From assembly GCA_032654645.1 (NCBI GenBank), contig JAULAW010000001.1:1-64000 (forward strand): DNA of 64,000 nucleotides, in the 5' to 3' direction. A model generated the notes under the pieces. That model was not told the origin of the DNA and ran no database searches. It was given only the letters and a program-made list of their open reading frames with translations. This document shows positions 1 through 8,449 of the stretch, in pieces. The position numbers and the translations under genes were made by a program. Every line of letters starts with the position of its first letter. The first letter of the stretch is position 1. Origin of the DNA: CAITJF01 sp032654645. Lineage in GTDB: Bacteria > Pseudomonadota > Gammaproteobacteria > Burkholderiales > Gallionellaceae.

Positions 1-1352
1 CGCTGGCCTGGGACGCCGGTGGCCGCCTCGCTGAAAAATGGTTCCCCAACGGCATCAACACCCAGTTCAGCTACAACGCCGACGGCACGCTCAGCCGGGT
101 CAAGAACCGGCGCGGCTACACGGACGCCGATCTGGTCAGCCAGCACGATTATCTCTACGACGGATTCAGGAACCGCATCCAGCATGCCGAAACCATCAAT
201 GGCGTCACCGACGTGACCGACTACGTTTACGACGACCTGATGCGCCTGGTTACCTCCACGGCGGGCGGCGTGCAGAGCGCATACCAGTACGACACCCTCA
301 ACAACCGCACGGCGGTGCTGACCACCGACGCGCAGGGGGCGACCACATCGGTTTATTCGATCTTTGACGCGGCCAACCAGAAAACAGAGCTGAGGGGCGG
401 CAGCGCCACCGGCCCGCTGGTCGGCGGCATGGTTTACGACGCCAACGGCAACCTCGCCAAGCAATGCGTCGGCGGCGTGGTCACCCGGAGCGCCACCGCC
501 TGCACCGGCGCCACGGTGACCGCGGCGGCCTACGACTTCCTCGGGCGCACCGCGCAGATCACCAAAACCGGGCAGCCGGCGCAGAGCTACGACTACGACG
601 ACCAGAACCGGCGCATCCGCAAGACGGCGGGCGCGGTGGTGAACAATTACCTGTATCAGGGAGAAGACATCCTCGCCGAATACGCCAACGGCTGGGCGGC
701 GGCCACGGGTTTCATCACGCATGGGGCGACGACGGATGTGCCGCTGACATGGCAACCTCCGGCGAACGACCCGACAGGGCCGCGCTACTTCCATCAGGAC
801 GGGCTGGGTTCCATCGTCGCCATGTCCACCACTGCGGGCACCACGGACACGGAACGCTTTGATGCCTGGGGAGCAAAGCTGCTCGGCAGCGGGGCGATCC
901 CGATTTACGGCTACACCGGGCGGGAACAGGACGGCACGCCGACCACGGGAACCGGGTTCATCTACTATCGGGCGAGATATTACGACCCGGCGAACGGCAG
1001 GTTCACGCAGCGGGACCCGATCGAGTTGAAGGGCGGGATTAACCTGTACAGCTATGTCGGGGGGAACCCGGTTAATTGGGTTGATCCGATGGGACTGTTA
1101 GGCATCAATGATATTATTAAAGAGCTAATCCCAGAGACCGTTGAAACAGCAGTTGGTAAAGTTAGAGGAACAAAATGTGCAAATATTCTGTGTAGGAAAA
1201 ATCCGAATGACCTTCAAGTAATTGAGGAATGCGCAATGCAAGCAACGCCTAGTGACAGCATTCATAGTGGCGGCATATTAAATGAGTGTATACAAGTATG
1301 CAAAGAGCTGATTTTACAATGTAGTCAGACTTCCAGCAGTGCATGCCTATAG
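1..1352 (+). CDS. RHS-repeat toxin cassette A, C-terminal part, tip type 1 (5' end outside window)
   Basis: The frame is open from base 3, so the gene begins left of the window. It shows YD/RHS repeats (LYDGFRNRI, YDYDDQNRRIRK, YQGEDILAEY) and the RHS core end, with the YRARYYDP and NLYSYVGGNP motifs closing at DPMGL near base 1095. RHS cores form a shell that encloses a variable C-terminal toxin; this is known for the family. The tip after DPMGL is about 84 residues, probably helical, with seven cysteines and no motif I recognise. The DNA changes from GC-rich core to AT-rich tip at the junction, as usual for swapped tips. An identical tip recurs in cassette E. The membrane protein gene 43 bp downstream is the likely immunity partner. 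This copy may be the end of the full-length expressed gene or another silent fragment; the window cannot tell. Confidence 0.85.
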   Translation, partial: LAWDAGGRLAEKWFPNGINTQFSYNADGTLSRVKNRRGYTDADLVSQHDYLYDGFRNRIQHAETINGVTDVTDYVYDDLMRLVTSTAGGVQSAYQYDTLNNRTAVLTTDAQGATTSVYSIFDAANQKTELRGGSATGPLVGGMVYDANGNLAKQCVGGVVTRSATACTGATVTAAAYDFLGRTAQITKTGQPAQSYDYDDQNRRIRKTAGAVVNNYLYQGEDILAEYANGWAAATGFITHGATTDVPLTWQPPANDPTGPRYFHQDGLGSIVAMSTTAGTTDTERFDAWGAKLLGSGAIPIYGYTGREQDGTPTTGTGFIYYRARYYDPANGRFTQRDPIELKGGINLYSYVGGNPVNWVDPMGLLGINDIIKELIPETVETAVGKVRGTKCANILCRKNPNDLQVIEECAMQATPSDSIHSGGILNECIQVCKELILQCSQTSSSACL

Positions 1353-1394
1353 CCAGTTTGGAATGTAGTCAGAATTGTTAGAAGAGGGTAAGTA

Positions 1395-1871
1395 ATGGAA
1401 TTAACAAATATTAGGCCTCGATTTATAGGATGGCTTACGCTTCTGATTTGTCTTCCGTATTTGCTTTCATTGATTTCTTTGGTAATTGAAATTATAAATT
1501 GTAATAGCGAATCCGTAGAGTGTTGGGCTAGCAAGCGAATATTACCTTTTGCAATTTTTTATTCTCTGCTTGGGATTGCTGCCAGTTGGAGTGCGTTCAA
1601 AAAGTCAAAACATTGGAAAGTAATCGTCTGGTGTTTTCTAGCTATATCTGTTGCTATGATTATTTATGATTTTTACAGATTACCTGGATCATCTTTATGG
1701 GAAAGCATAAAGATGAATATATATGCTCTGCGGGTACTTTTTGAGAAAAGAAATGCACTGACTTTTTTATTTTGGATAGGCAAATATTTTTTGAATCCAA
1801 TATGGTTAGTGATAGCCTGCACGTTGTTGTTGAAAAATAATGACAAAACCCGCGTAAGGCGCATCCAGTAG
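1395..1871 (+). CDS. putative membrane immunity protein for RHS tip type 1 (copy 1)
   Basis: A 158-residue protein with about four hydrophobic segments (around residues 12-33, 48-67, 77-94 and 125-150) and a basic C-terminus. I recognise no family. It follows the tip-1 toxin directly, and a copy with two residue changes follows the identical tip in cassette E, so toxin and membrane protein move together. That linkage is the reason for calling it immunity. A membrane location suggests the tip acts at the inner membrane or in the periplasm. The last codons and the TAG stop are supplied by a dispersed repeat (1849-1901), so the original C-terminus may have been different. Confidence 0.6.
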   Translation: MELTNIRPRFIGWLTLLICLPYLLSLISLVIEIINCNSESVECWASKRILPFAIFYSLLGIAASWSAFKKSKHWKVIVWCFLAISVAMIIYDFYRLPGSSLWESIKMNIYALRVLFEKRNALTFLFWIGKYFLNPIWLVIACTLLLKNNDKTRVRRIQ

Positions 1872-1901
1872 GGCGACAATAAGCGAAGCGCATTGCGCCG
1901 G
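1849..1901. repeat. dispersed palindrome-containing repeat at 3' end of immunity gene
   Basis: The segment runs from CCCGCGTAAGGCGCAT through GTAGGGCGAC to an AAGCG/CATTGCGCC tail. It supplies the final codons and the TAG stop of the upstream gene and ends just before the next RHS fragment. Related sequence is seen at 8381-8433 (same copy, duplicated), 7078-7112, reversed inside the RHS core at 2419-2475 and 4280-4336, and inside rnhA near 22188-22226. Confidence 0.65.
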
Positions 1902-1917
1902 ATGTTATCGATGAACA

Positions 1918-3444
1918 ATGAACAAAGCCATTACAAAAACGCACCACGCCCCCAACGGAGATTACATCTCGCTGGCCTGGGACGCCGGTGGCCGCCTCGC
2001 CGAAAAATGGTTCCCCAACGGCATCAACACCCAGTTCGGCTACAACCCGGACGGCACGCTCAGCCGGGTCAAGAACCGGCGCGGCTACACGGACGCCGAT
2101 CTGGTCAGCCAGCACGATTATCTCTACGACGGATTCAGGAACCGCATCCAGCATGCCGAAACCATCAATGGCGTCACCGACATCACCGACTACGTTTACG
2201 ACGACCTGATGCGTCTGGTTACCTCCACGGCGGGCGGGGTGACGAACGCATACCAGTACGACATCCTCAACAACCGCACGGCGGTGCTGACCACCGACGC
2301 GCTGGGGGCGACCACATCGGTTTATTCGATCTTTGACGCGGCCAACCAGAACACCGAACTGAGGGGCGGCAGCGCCACAGGCCCACTGGTCGGCGGCATG
2401 GTTTACGACGCCAACGGCAGCGGAAGGGTCGCTGCGCAGCAGCGGGGCACCCACCGGCGTACTCCTTGCGGGTGCAACCTCGCCAAGCAATGCGTCGGCG
2501 GCGTGGTCACCCGGAGCGCCACCGCCTGCACCGGCGCCACGGTGACCGCGGCGGCCTACGACTTCCTCGGGCGCACCGCGCAGATCACCAAAACCGGGCA
2601 GCCGGCGCAGAGCTACGACTACGACGACCAGAACCGGCGCATCCGCAAGACGGTGGGCACGGTGGTGAACAATTACCTGTATCAGGGAGAAGACATCCTC
2701 GCCGAATACGCCAACGGCTGGGCGGCGGCCACCGGCTTCATCACCCACGGGGCGACGACGGACGTGCCGCTGGCCTGGCAGCCCGCGGCGAGCGACCCGG
2801 CGGGGCCGCGCTATTTCCACCAGGACGGGCTGGGTTCCATCGTCGCCATGTCCACCACGGCGGGCACCACGGACACGGAACGCTTCGATGCCTGGGGCGA
2901 AAAACTGGTCGGCAGCGGGGCGATCCCGCTCTACGGCTACACCGGGCGGGAACAGGACGGCACGCCAACGACGGGAACGGGGTTCATCTACTACCGGGCC
3001 AGGTATTATGATCCGGCGAATGGGAGGTTCACGCAGCGTGACCCGATCGAGTTGAAGGGCGGGATTAACCTGTATGCGTATGTCGGGGGGAACCCGGTCA
3101 ATATAGTTGACCCGACAGGACTCGCTCCGGGGCAGCTTTTCCCTGGAAGTTCATGTGGGAAGAATGGAAGTCGTTATAATTTCCCCAATAGTGTGTTCGG
3201 AGGGGATTTTCAGTCGGCTTGCGAATGGCATGATTGGTGTTATGAACAATGCGGCGTATCACAATCATATTGCGATTCTTCTTTCCGTCAGCAGATGATG
3301 TCGGCATGCAGCAAAATATCAATTGACCCTTATGGAACCGCTGCATCTGGCTGCAGAAATGCAGCAAATGCGTACTATGTTGGTGTTTTCCTTTTTGGTG
3401 GTGACGTTTACAAAGAGGAACAGGCACGTTGCCCATGCAGATAA
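1918..3444 (+). CDS. RHS cassette B with phospholipase A2-like toxin tip
   Basis: A 508-residue RHS-core fragment beginning MNKAITKTHHAPNGDY. It lacks the long N-terminal shell and any PAAR or signal region. The core ends at DPTGL near base 3120. The tip of about 106 residues has nine cysteines and the motif CEWHDWCYEQCG, with the His438-Asp439 pair in the Cys-x-x-His-Asp-x-Cys-Tyr arrangement of secreted phospholipase A2 enzymes. A tip of this kind would hydrolyse membrane phospholipids (family knowledge; activity inferred). A 19-codon in-frame repeat interrupts the core at 2419-2475. The TAA stop overlaps the ATG of the membrane immunity gene, so the two are translationally coupled. A divergent PLA2 tip ends cassette F. 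Confidence 0.85.
   Translation: MNKAITKTHHAPNGDYISLAWDAGGRLAEKWFPNGINTQFGYNPDGTLSRVKNRRGYTDADLVSQHDYLYDGFRNRIQHAETINGVTDITDYVYDDLMRLVTSTAGGVTNAYQYDILNNRTAVLTTDALGATTSVYSIFDAANQNTELRGGSATGPLVGGMVYDANGSGRVAAQQRGTHRRTPCGCNLAKQCVGGVVTRSATACTGATVTAAAYDFLGRTAQITKTGQPAQSYDYDDQNRRIRKTVGTVVNNYLYQGEDILAEYANGWAAATGFITHGATTDVPLAWQPAASDPAGPRYFHQDGLGSIVAMSTTAGTTDTERFDAWGEKLVGSGAIPLYGYTGREQDGTPTTGTGFIYYRARYYDPANGRFTQRDPIELKGGINLYAYVGGNPVNIVDPTGLAPGQLFPGSSCGKNGSRYNFPNSVFGGDFQSACEWHDWCYEQCGVSQSYCDSSFRQQMMSACSKISIDPYGTAASGCRNAANAYYVGVFLFGGDVYKEEQARCPCR
2419..2475. repeat. 57-bp in-frame repeat insertion in RHS core B
   Basis: Compared with cassettes A, F and H, exactly 57 bases are inserted between the GCCAACGGC and AACCTC codons, adding 19 residues (SGRVAAQQRG... 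ending TPCGC) without breaking the frame. The reverse strand begins GCACCCGCAAGGAGTACGCC, which resembles the dispersed repeat at 1849-1901 and in rnhA. Confidence 0.8.
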
Positions 3445-3863
3445 TGGGAAAGCTTTCCTTGGTTTTTATGTTGATGGTACGAATAGCTGCAGCCATCTAT
3501 CTAGCTATTGGCGTACTGGGTATGCTGTGGTTCAACGATTATTATTTTGCTGGTGAACATTTGCTTAGTGCAGCGATTAAGGTAATACCATTGATGTGTC
3601 TGTTTGTTGGTATTGTCACACAGGAGAGGTGGTTTCGTAGTGAGCCTTATTTTTTGGCATATCAAGTTCTTTTCGCAATTGGAATACCCTGTGTTGCCAT
3701 TTCAATGGTATCTGATCTGAGCCAACCGAATGGCGCGAACTATGCTGCGTTTTGGACGCGATTATTTTTATTAGGGATACTTTCAATTTTTGTTCTACGT
3801 GCTATCTTCGTGCGCAAACTCAGGGTTGCACATATCACAAAATCAGAGGAGCCGCCTAGTTGA
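3444..3863 (+). CDS. putative membrane immunity protein for PLA2 tip B
   Basis: A 139-residue protein with about four transmembrane segments. I chose the ATG at 3444 because it overlaps the TAA stop of the RHS gene (TAATG). The protein from cassette F at 9937 is clearly related; both share a GMLWFNDFYF-like segment and an AIFVR segment near the C-terminus. Both follow PLA2-like tips, so the pair probably blocks or protects against the phospholipase at the membrane. This is inferred from linkage only; I know no named family. Its stop codon lies at the junction with the next RHS fragment. Confidence 0.65.
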   Translation: MGKLSLVFMLMVRIAAAIYLAIGVLGMLWFNDYYFAGEHLLSAAIKVIPLMCLFVGIVTQERWFRSEPYFLAYQVLFAIGIPCVAISMVSDLSQPNGANYAAFWTRLFLLGILSIFVLRAIFVRKLRVAHITKSEEPPS

Positions 3864-5221
3864 AAAATGGTTCCCCCAACGGCATCAACACCCAGTTCGG
3901 CTACAACGACGACGGCACACTGAGACAGGTCAAAAACCGTCGCGGCTACACGGACACCGACCTGGTCAGCCAGCACGATTACCTCTACGACGGCTTCGGG
4001 AGCCGCACCCGACATGCCGAAACCATCGATGGCGTCTACGACGTTACCGACTACGTTTACGACGACCTGATGCGGCTGGTTTCTTCCACGGCGGGCGGCG
4101 TGAAGAACACCTACCAGTACGACATCCGCAACAACCGCACTGCGGTGATAACCAGCCAGCAGGGGCAAACCACCTCGGCGATATATTCGATCCACGATGC
4201 CGCCAACCAGAAAAACGAACTGCGGAGCGGCAGCGCCACCGGCACATTAGTCGGCGCCATGGTTTACGATGCCAACGGCTGCGGAAGGGTCGCTGCGGGG
4301 CAGCGGGGCACCCGCCGGCGTACCCCTTGCGGGTGCAACCTCACCAAGCAATGCGCCGGCGGCACGGTCACCGGGAGCGCCACCACCTGCACCGGCGCCA
4401 CGACAACCGCGATGACGTATGATTTTCTGGGGCGCACCACACAGATCGCCAAAAACGGGCAATCAACGCAGAGCTACGACTACGACGACCAAAACCGGCG
4501 CATCCGCAAAACGGCGGGCGCGGTGGTGAACAACTATCTGTATCAGGGAGAAGACATCCTGGCCGAATACGCCAACGGCTGGGCGGCGGCCACCGGCTTC
4601 ATCACCCACGGGGCGACGACGGACGTGCCGCTGGCTTGGCAGCCCGCCGCGAGCGACCCGATCGGGCCGCGCTACTTCCACCAGGACGGGCTGGGTTCCA
4701 TCGTTGCCATGTCCACCACGGCGGGCACCACGGACACGGAACGCTTCGATGCCTGGGGCGAAAAACTGGTCGGCAGCGGGGCGATCCCGCTCTACGGCTA
4801 CACCGGGCGGGAACAGGACGGCACGCCAACGACGGGAACCGGGTTCATCTACTACCGTGCCAGGTATTACGACCCGGCGAACGGGCGGTTCACGCAGCGG
4901 GACCCGATCGAGTTGAAGGGCGGGATTAACCTGTATGCGTATGTCGGGGGGAACCCGGTCAACTTTACTGATCCGTTTGGATTGGCTGCGGTACCCGGAT
5001 TAGTTGGTGGGCCGGATCAAAGCACATGCATGGAAATAGGTGAAGATTGTTCTGCGAGGACTCGGCGTGGAATACTCGAATGCATGGCGAAGCGAGGTGT
5101 GATGCATTCGTACACCTGCAAAGAAGAGTGGGATATGTGGGCAGTCGATTGTTTCACACTGGGCGGGAAGAAGTGTGGTGGGACTCAAAGTTCCTGTGCC
5201 GCTGCTTCTCCTGGTGGTTAG
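3860..5221 (+). CDS. RHS cassette C, tip type 3, with 5' frameshift
   Basis: A 453-residue RHS-core fragment. Its sequence joins the end of the previous immunity gene inside the core motif GAAAAATGGTTCC. The run of five C at 3873-3877 has one C more than the other cassettes, which puts the EKWF codons out of frame; the only start in frame is TTG at 3860. The cassette is therefore probably silent, or the extra C is an assembly error. The 19-codon repeat insertion is present at 4280-4336. After DPFGL comes a tip of about 78 residues with many cysteines and no recognised motif. The small membrane-anchored gene at 5240 is the likely immunity partner. Confidence 0.75.
   Translation: MKNGSPNGINTQFGYNDDGTLRQVKNRRGYTDTDLVSQHDYLYDGFGSRTRHAETIDGVYDVTDYVYDDLMRLVSSTAGGVKNTYQYDIRNNRTAVITSQQGQTTSAIYSIHDAANQKNELRSGSATGTLVGAMVYDANGCGRVAAGQRGTRRRTPCGCNLTKQCAGGTVTGSATTCTGATTTAMTYDFLGRTTQIAKNGQSTQSYDYDDQNRRIRKTAGAVVNNYLYQGEDILAEYANGWAAATGFITHGATTDVPLAWQPAASDPIGPRYFHQDGLGSIVAMSTTAGTTDTERFDAWGEKLVGSGAIPLYGYTGREQDGTPTTGTGFIYYRARYYDPANGRFTQRDPIELKGGINLYAYVGGNPVNFTDPFGLAAVPGLVGGPDQSTCMEIGEDCSARTRRGILECMAKRGVMHSYTCKEEWDMWAVDCFTLGGKKCGGTQSSCAAASPGG
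4280..4336. repeat. 57-bp in-frame repeat insertion in RHS core C
   Basis: Same position and length as the insertion in cassette B, with several base differences (19 residues, CGRVAAGQRG... ending TPCGC). The shared site shows that cassettes B and C descend from one interrupted core, while A, D-H do not carry it where that part of the core is present. Confidence 0.8.
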
Positions 5222-5239
5222 CGAATAAAGGATTGGGTG

Positions 5240-5623
5240 ATGGCTAAAAGACTTCTATTAGGCAGATTGCTGCTTGCCCTTACGGGTGTGTTAGTTGCTT
5301 GGGGGCTATTTACTGCGGGTTACTATTTAGCATTTACTCGGGCGGAAAAGGAAAAAATTGCACTAGTAAGAGGCGATATTAAGTTAATGAAATATGCAGT
5401 TGAGGAAATAAGGAAAAATAATTCTGTTAGAGCTATTGAAAGTTTACAGGGCATGGCTGAGGTAAAAGAAGCGTACATTAAAGCGGCTTACCAAGTATTG
5501 AATGACATTATGATATTTAGTTTTACTGTCCATCCAGGACAAACAATTTATCTTATATTCTCTGACCCAAGGTTTTTTGAGAAACAAACGGCAGCACCAC
5601 CGCCTGCACCGGCGCCACGGTGA
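5240..5623 (+). CDS. putative immunity protein of RHS tip 3, C-terminus replaced by RHS sequence
   Basis: About 127 residues with one N-terminal hydrophobic segment (roughly residues 5-28), then a charged, helical domain that would face the periplasm. I chose the ATG at 5240 (a GTG lies one codon earlier) with AAAGGA upstream. The last residues (TAAPPPAPAPR) are out-of-frame RHS-core DNA, starting near 5596. The recombination that placed the next cassette therefore clipped this gene. No known family recognised; role inferred from its place behind a toxin tip. Confidence 0.5.
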   Translation: MAKRLLLGRLLLALTGVLVAWGLFTAGYYLAFTRAEKEKIALVRGDIKLMKYAVEEIRKNNSVRAIESLQGMAEVKEAYIKAAYQVLNDIMIFSFTVHPGQTIYLIFSDPRFFEKQTAAPPPAPAPR

Positions 5624-6558
5624 CCGCGACGGCCTACGACTTCCTCGGACGCACCGCGCAGATCACCCGGACCGGGCAGCCGGCGCAGAGCTACGACTAC
5701 GACGACCAGAACCGGCGCATCCGCAAGACGGTGGGCACGGTGGCGAACAATTATCTGTATCAGGGCGAAGACATCCTCGCCGAATACGCCAACGGCTGGG
5801 CGGCGGCCACGGGCTTCATCACCCACGGGGCGGCGACGGACGTGCCGCTGGCCTGGCAGCCCGCCGCGAGCGACCCGGTCGGGCCGCGCTACTTCCACCA
5901 GGATGGCTTGGGTTCCATCGTCGCCATGTCCACCGCAAGCGGCACCACGGACACGGAACGCTTCGATGCCTGGGGCGCGAAGCTGGTCGGCAGCGGGGCG
6001 ATCCCGATTTACGGCTACACCGGGCGGGAACAGGACGGCACGCCGACCACGGGAACCGGGATGATCTACTACCGGGCCAGATATTACGACCCGGCGAACG
6101 GCAGGTTCACGCAGCGTGACCCGATCGAGCTGAAGGGCGGGATCAACCTGTACGCCTATGTCGGGGGGAATCCGATTTCGAGGACTGATCCATATGGGCT
6201 TTGGGCGTGGTCAGATTTGATAAAACCCATCAAGACGTTTCTTTGCTTTGCGCCAGACCTGCTTGAGGGGGCAATAAATGACTCCCATGCACGTTCCACA
6301 GCGGCGTGGAATAGTAATAACAGGTCGATCAGCGTTGCGTACAATATCGATGAGTCTGACTGCAAAGAACTGTATAGAGATGTTCCTAACGCTTGTTCAG
6401 ATCAGTCTAGATATAATGATTGTTTGGAAAGATCTCAAGCTGATAGGAGGGCGAGAGAGCAAGCAAATTGGGATTGGTATTCAACAGACATGTCGAGACA
6501 GAGTACCCCCGTAGAAAAGTTGGTTAATGGGGTGAGGGTGTTATGCGATTTATTTTGA
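5620..6558 (+). CDS. RHS cassette D, tip type 4 (no proper start)
   Basis: RHS-core homology begins at about 5596 in the ACCGGCGCCACGGTGACC region. The frame is open only from 5581 and the first usable start is GTG at 5620, so the piece looks like a silent donor. The core ends at DPYGL near 6195. The tip of about 120 residues has two acidic/aromatic stretches and several cysteines; I recognise no catalytic motif. The frame overlaps the downstream membrane gene by 16 bases, suggesting coupled translation when expressed. The left junction is at the same place in the core as cassette G. Confidence 0.75.
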   Translation: MTATAYDFLGRTAQITRTGQPAQSYDYDDQNRRIRKTVGTVANNYLYQGEDILAEYANGWAAATGFITHGAATDVPLAWQPAASDPVGPRYFHQDGLGSIVAMSTASGTTDTERFDAWGAKLVGSGAIPIYGYTGREQDGTPTTGTGMIYYRARYYDPANGRFTQRDPIELKGGINLYAYVGGNPISRTDPYGLWAWSDLIKPIKTFLCFAPDLLEGAINDSHARSTAAWNSNNRSISVAYNIDESDCKELYRDVPNACSDQSRYNDCLERSQADRRAREQANWDWYSTDMSRQSTPVEKLVNGVRVLCDLF

Positions 6559-7100
6559 TTCATAAACACATGAAATTTACCCTCGGAATTGCCGTAGGCC
6601 TATTGTTGGCGGTGATACTTGCCGTTGCATATTTGAACTTCTTTTTCCAGGTGAATCCATCCAAGGAGCGGTTGGCCTTTGCGTTAAATCAGTTGGAGCA
6701 AGAGCAAAAACGCCTTGGTATTCAATGTTTGGAAGGGGACAAGTTTCTCTTGAACTATATTGATGCTGTTGAGCCTGTTATTAAAAAACTTGCTGACGGA
6801 GAACGACTTTCGGAATCTCACCCAATCATAGCGTTGGGAGCAAAAGCATCCGACGTGATGACTACATGTGCCCTCCTGAAAACGATGATGGAGACAGATA
6901 ATCATGACACTCTCAGTAACCTGGCGTTAGGGGATCATTCCATGCAACTAGAAATATCGAAAATAAGACTCGCCGTATCGCGAACATCTGCACCATGGTG
7001 TGATGTTGGTTGCATCCAAATTGCCAGAAAAGAAATTCTGGAAAACTCATCGCTTGTTCGGCAGCGCTTGGCTTCAACCCACGTAAGGAGCACACCGTAG
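6543..7100 (+). CDS. putative immunity protein of RHS tip 4
   Basis: 185 residues with one N-terminal membrane segment (about residues 10-33) and a long, soluble, mostly helical remainder with a few cysteines, so probably anchored in the inner membrane facing the periplasm. GAGGGTG precedes the ATG at 6543, inside the end of the toxin frame. The final residues (HVRSTP) and TAG stop come from the dispersed repeat at 7078-7112. Function is inferred from linkage to the tip. Confidence 0.5.
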   Translation: MRFILIHKHMKFTLGIAVGLLLAVILAVAYLNFFFQVNPSKERLAFALNQLEQEQKRLGIQCLEGDKFLLNYIDAVEPVIKKLADGERLSESHPIIALGAKASDVMTTCALLKTMMETDNHDTLSNLALGDHSMQLEISKIRLAVSRTSAPWCDVGCIQIARKEILENSSLVRQRLASTHVRSTP

Positions 7101-7112
7101 GGCGACAAAAAG
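7078..7112. repeat. dispersed repeat, partial copy
   Basis: CCCACGTAAGGAGCACACCGTAGGGCGACAAAAAGC matches the 5' half of the repeat at 1849-1901 with a few changes. It again provides the terminal codons and stop of an immunity gene and precedes an RHS junction. The longest run quoted here is split across the feature; key bases are TAAGG, CACC and TAGGGCGAC. Confidence 0.6.
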
Positions 7113-7122
7113 CCTGTCCAGA

Positions 7123-7884
7123 ATGCAGTACGACGGGAACCGGCGCATCCGCAAGACGGTGGGCACGGTGGCGAACAACTACCTGTATCAGGGCGAAGAC
7201 ATCCTCGCCGAATACGCCAACGGCTGGGCGGCGGCCACGGGCTTCATCACCCACGGGGCGGCGACGGACGTGCCGCTGGCCTGGCAGCCTGCGGCGAACG
7301 ACCCGGCGGGGCCGCGCTATTTCCACCAGGACGGGCTGGGGTCCATCGTCGCCATGTCCACCACGGCGGGCACCACGGACACGGAACGCTTCGACGCCTG
7401 GGGCGAAAAACTGGTCGGCAGCGGGGCGATCCCGCTCTACGGCTACACCGGGCGGGAACAGGACGGCACGCCGACCACGGGAACCGGGTTCATCTACTAC
7501 CGGGCCAGGTATTACGACCCGGCAAACGGCAGGTTCACGCAGCGGGACCCGATCGAGTTGAAGGGCGGGATTAACCTGTACACCTATGTCGGGGGGAATC
7601 CGATAACAAGGGTTGATCCGACGGGACTGTTAGGCATCAATGATATTATTAAAGAGCTAATCCCAGAGACCGTTGAAACAGCAGTTGGTAAAGTTAGAGG
7701 AACAAAATGTGCAAATATTCTGTGTAGGAAAAATCCGAATGACCTTCAAGTAATTGAGGAATGCGCAATGCAAGCAACGCCTAGTGACAGCATTCATAGT
7801 GGCGGCATATTAAATGAGTGTATACAAGTATGCAAAGAGCTGATTTTACAATGTAGTCAGACTTCCAGCAGTGCATGCCTATAG
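7123..7884 (+). CDS. RHS cassette E, tip type 1 (second copy)
   Basis: The shortest core fragment (254 codons). It joins unrelated DNA within the codons for YDYDDQNRR; here the sequence reads YDGNRRIRK after an ATG at 7123. The core ends at DPTGL and the tip is the same tip as in cassette A. From the tip through the immunity gene and into the next RHS fragment, positions 1087-2090 and 7619-8622 are almost identical at a constant offset of 6532 bp. This implies a recent duplication or gene conversion. Confidence 0.8.
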   Translation: MQYDGNRRIRKTVGTVANNYLYQGEDILAEYANGWAAATGFITHGAATDVPLAWQPAANDPAGPRYFHQDGLGSIVAMSTTAGTTDTERFDAWGEKLVGSGAIPLYGYTGREQDGTPTTGTGFIYYRARYYDPANGRFTQRDPIELKGGINLYTYVGGNPITRVDPTGLLGINDIIKELIPETVETAVGKVRGTKCANILCRKNPNDLQVIEECAMQATPSDSIHSGGILNECIQVCKELILQCSQTSSSACL

Positions 7885-7926
7885 CCAGTTTGGAATGTAG
7901 TCAGAATTGTTAGAAGAGGGTAAGTA

Positions 7927-8403
7927 ATGGAATTAACAAATATTAGGCCTCGATTTATAGGATGGCTTACGCTTCTGATTTGTCTTCCGTATTTGCTTTC
8001 ATTGATTTCTTTGGTAATTGAAATTATAAATTGTAATAGCGAATCCGTAGAGTGTTGGGCTAGCAAGCGAATATTACCTTTTGCAATTCTTTATTCTCTG
8101 CTTGGGATTGCTGCCAGTTGGAGTGCGTTCAAAAATTCAAAACATTGGAAAGTAATCGTCTGGTGTTTTCTAGCTATATCTGTTGCTATGATTATTTATG
8201 ATTTTTACAGATTACCTGGATCATCTTTATGGGAAAGCATAAAGATGAATATATATGCTCTGCGGGTACTTTTTGAGAAAAGAAATGCACTGACTTTTTT
8301 ATTTTGGATAGGCAAATATTTTTTGAATCCAATATGGTTAGTGATAGCCTGCACGTTGTTGTTGAAAAATAATGACAAAACCCGCGTAAGGCGCATCCAG
8401 TAG
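7927..8403 (+). CDS. putative membrane immunity protein for RHS tip type 1 (copy 2)
   Basis: 158 residues, differing from the copy at 1395 by F to L and K to N changes (ILPFAILYS and SAFKNSK). It has about four membrane segments. It follows the second copy of tip 1 by 43 bp, exactly as in copy 1, which supports treating the two genes as one transferable unit. Confidence 0.6.
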   Translation: MELTNIRPRFIGWLTLLICLPYLLSLISLVIEIINCNSESVECWASKRILPFAILYSLLGIAASWSAFKNSKHWKVIVWCFLAISVAMIIYDFYRLPGSSLWESIKMNIYALRVLFEKRNALTFLFWIGKYFLNPIWLVIACTLLLKNNDKTRVRRIQ

Positions 8404-8433
8404 GGCGACAATAAGCGAAGCGCATTGCGCCGG
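8381..8433. repeat. second copy of the dispersed repeat at an immunity gene end
   Basis: Same sequence as 1849-1901, carried along in the 1-kb duplication; it supplies the TAG stop of the immunity gene. Confidence 0.65.
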
Positions 8434-8449
8434 ATGTTATCGATGAACA

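Noticed and set aside
1660..2820. Long reverse-strand frames opposite the RHS cores (also 8192-9706, 11351-12388)
   Set aside because: They are antisense shadows of GC-rich RHS codons, with Arg/Val/Gly-rich repetitive composition and no ribosome site.
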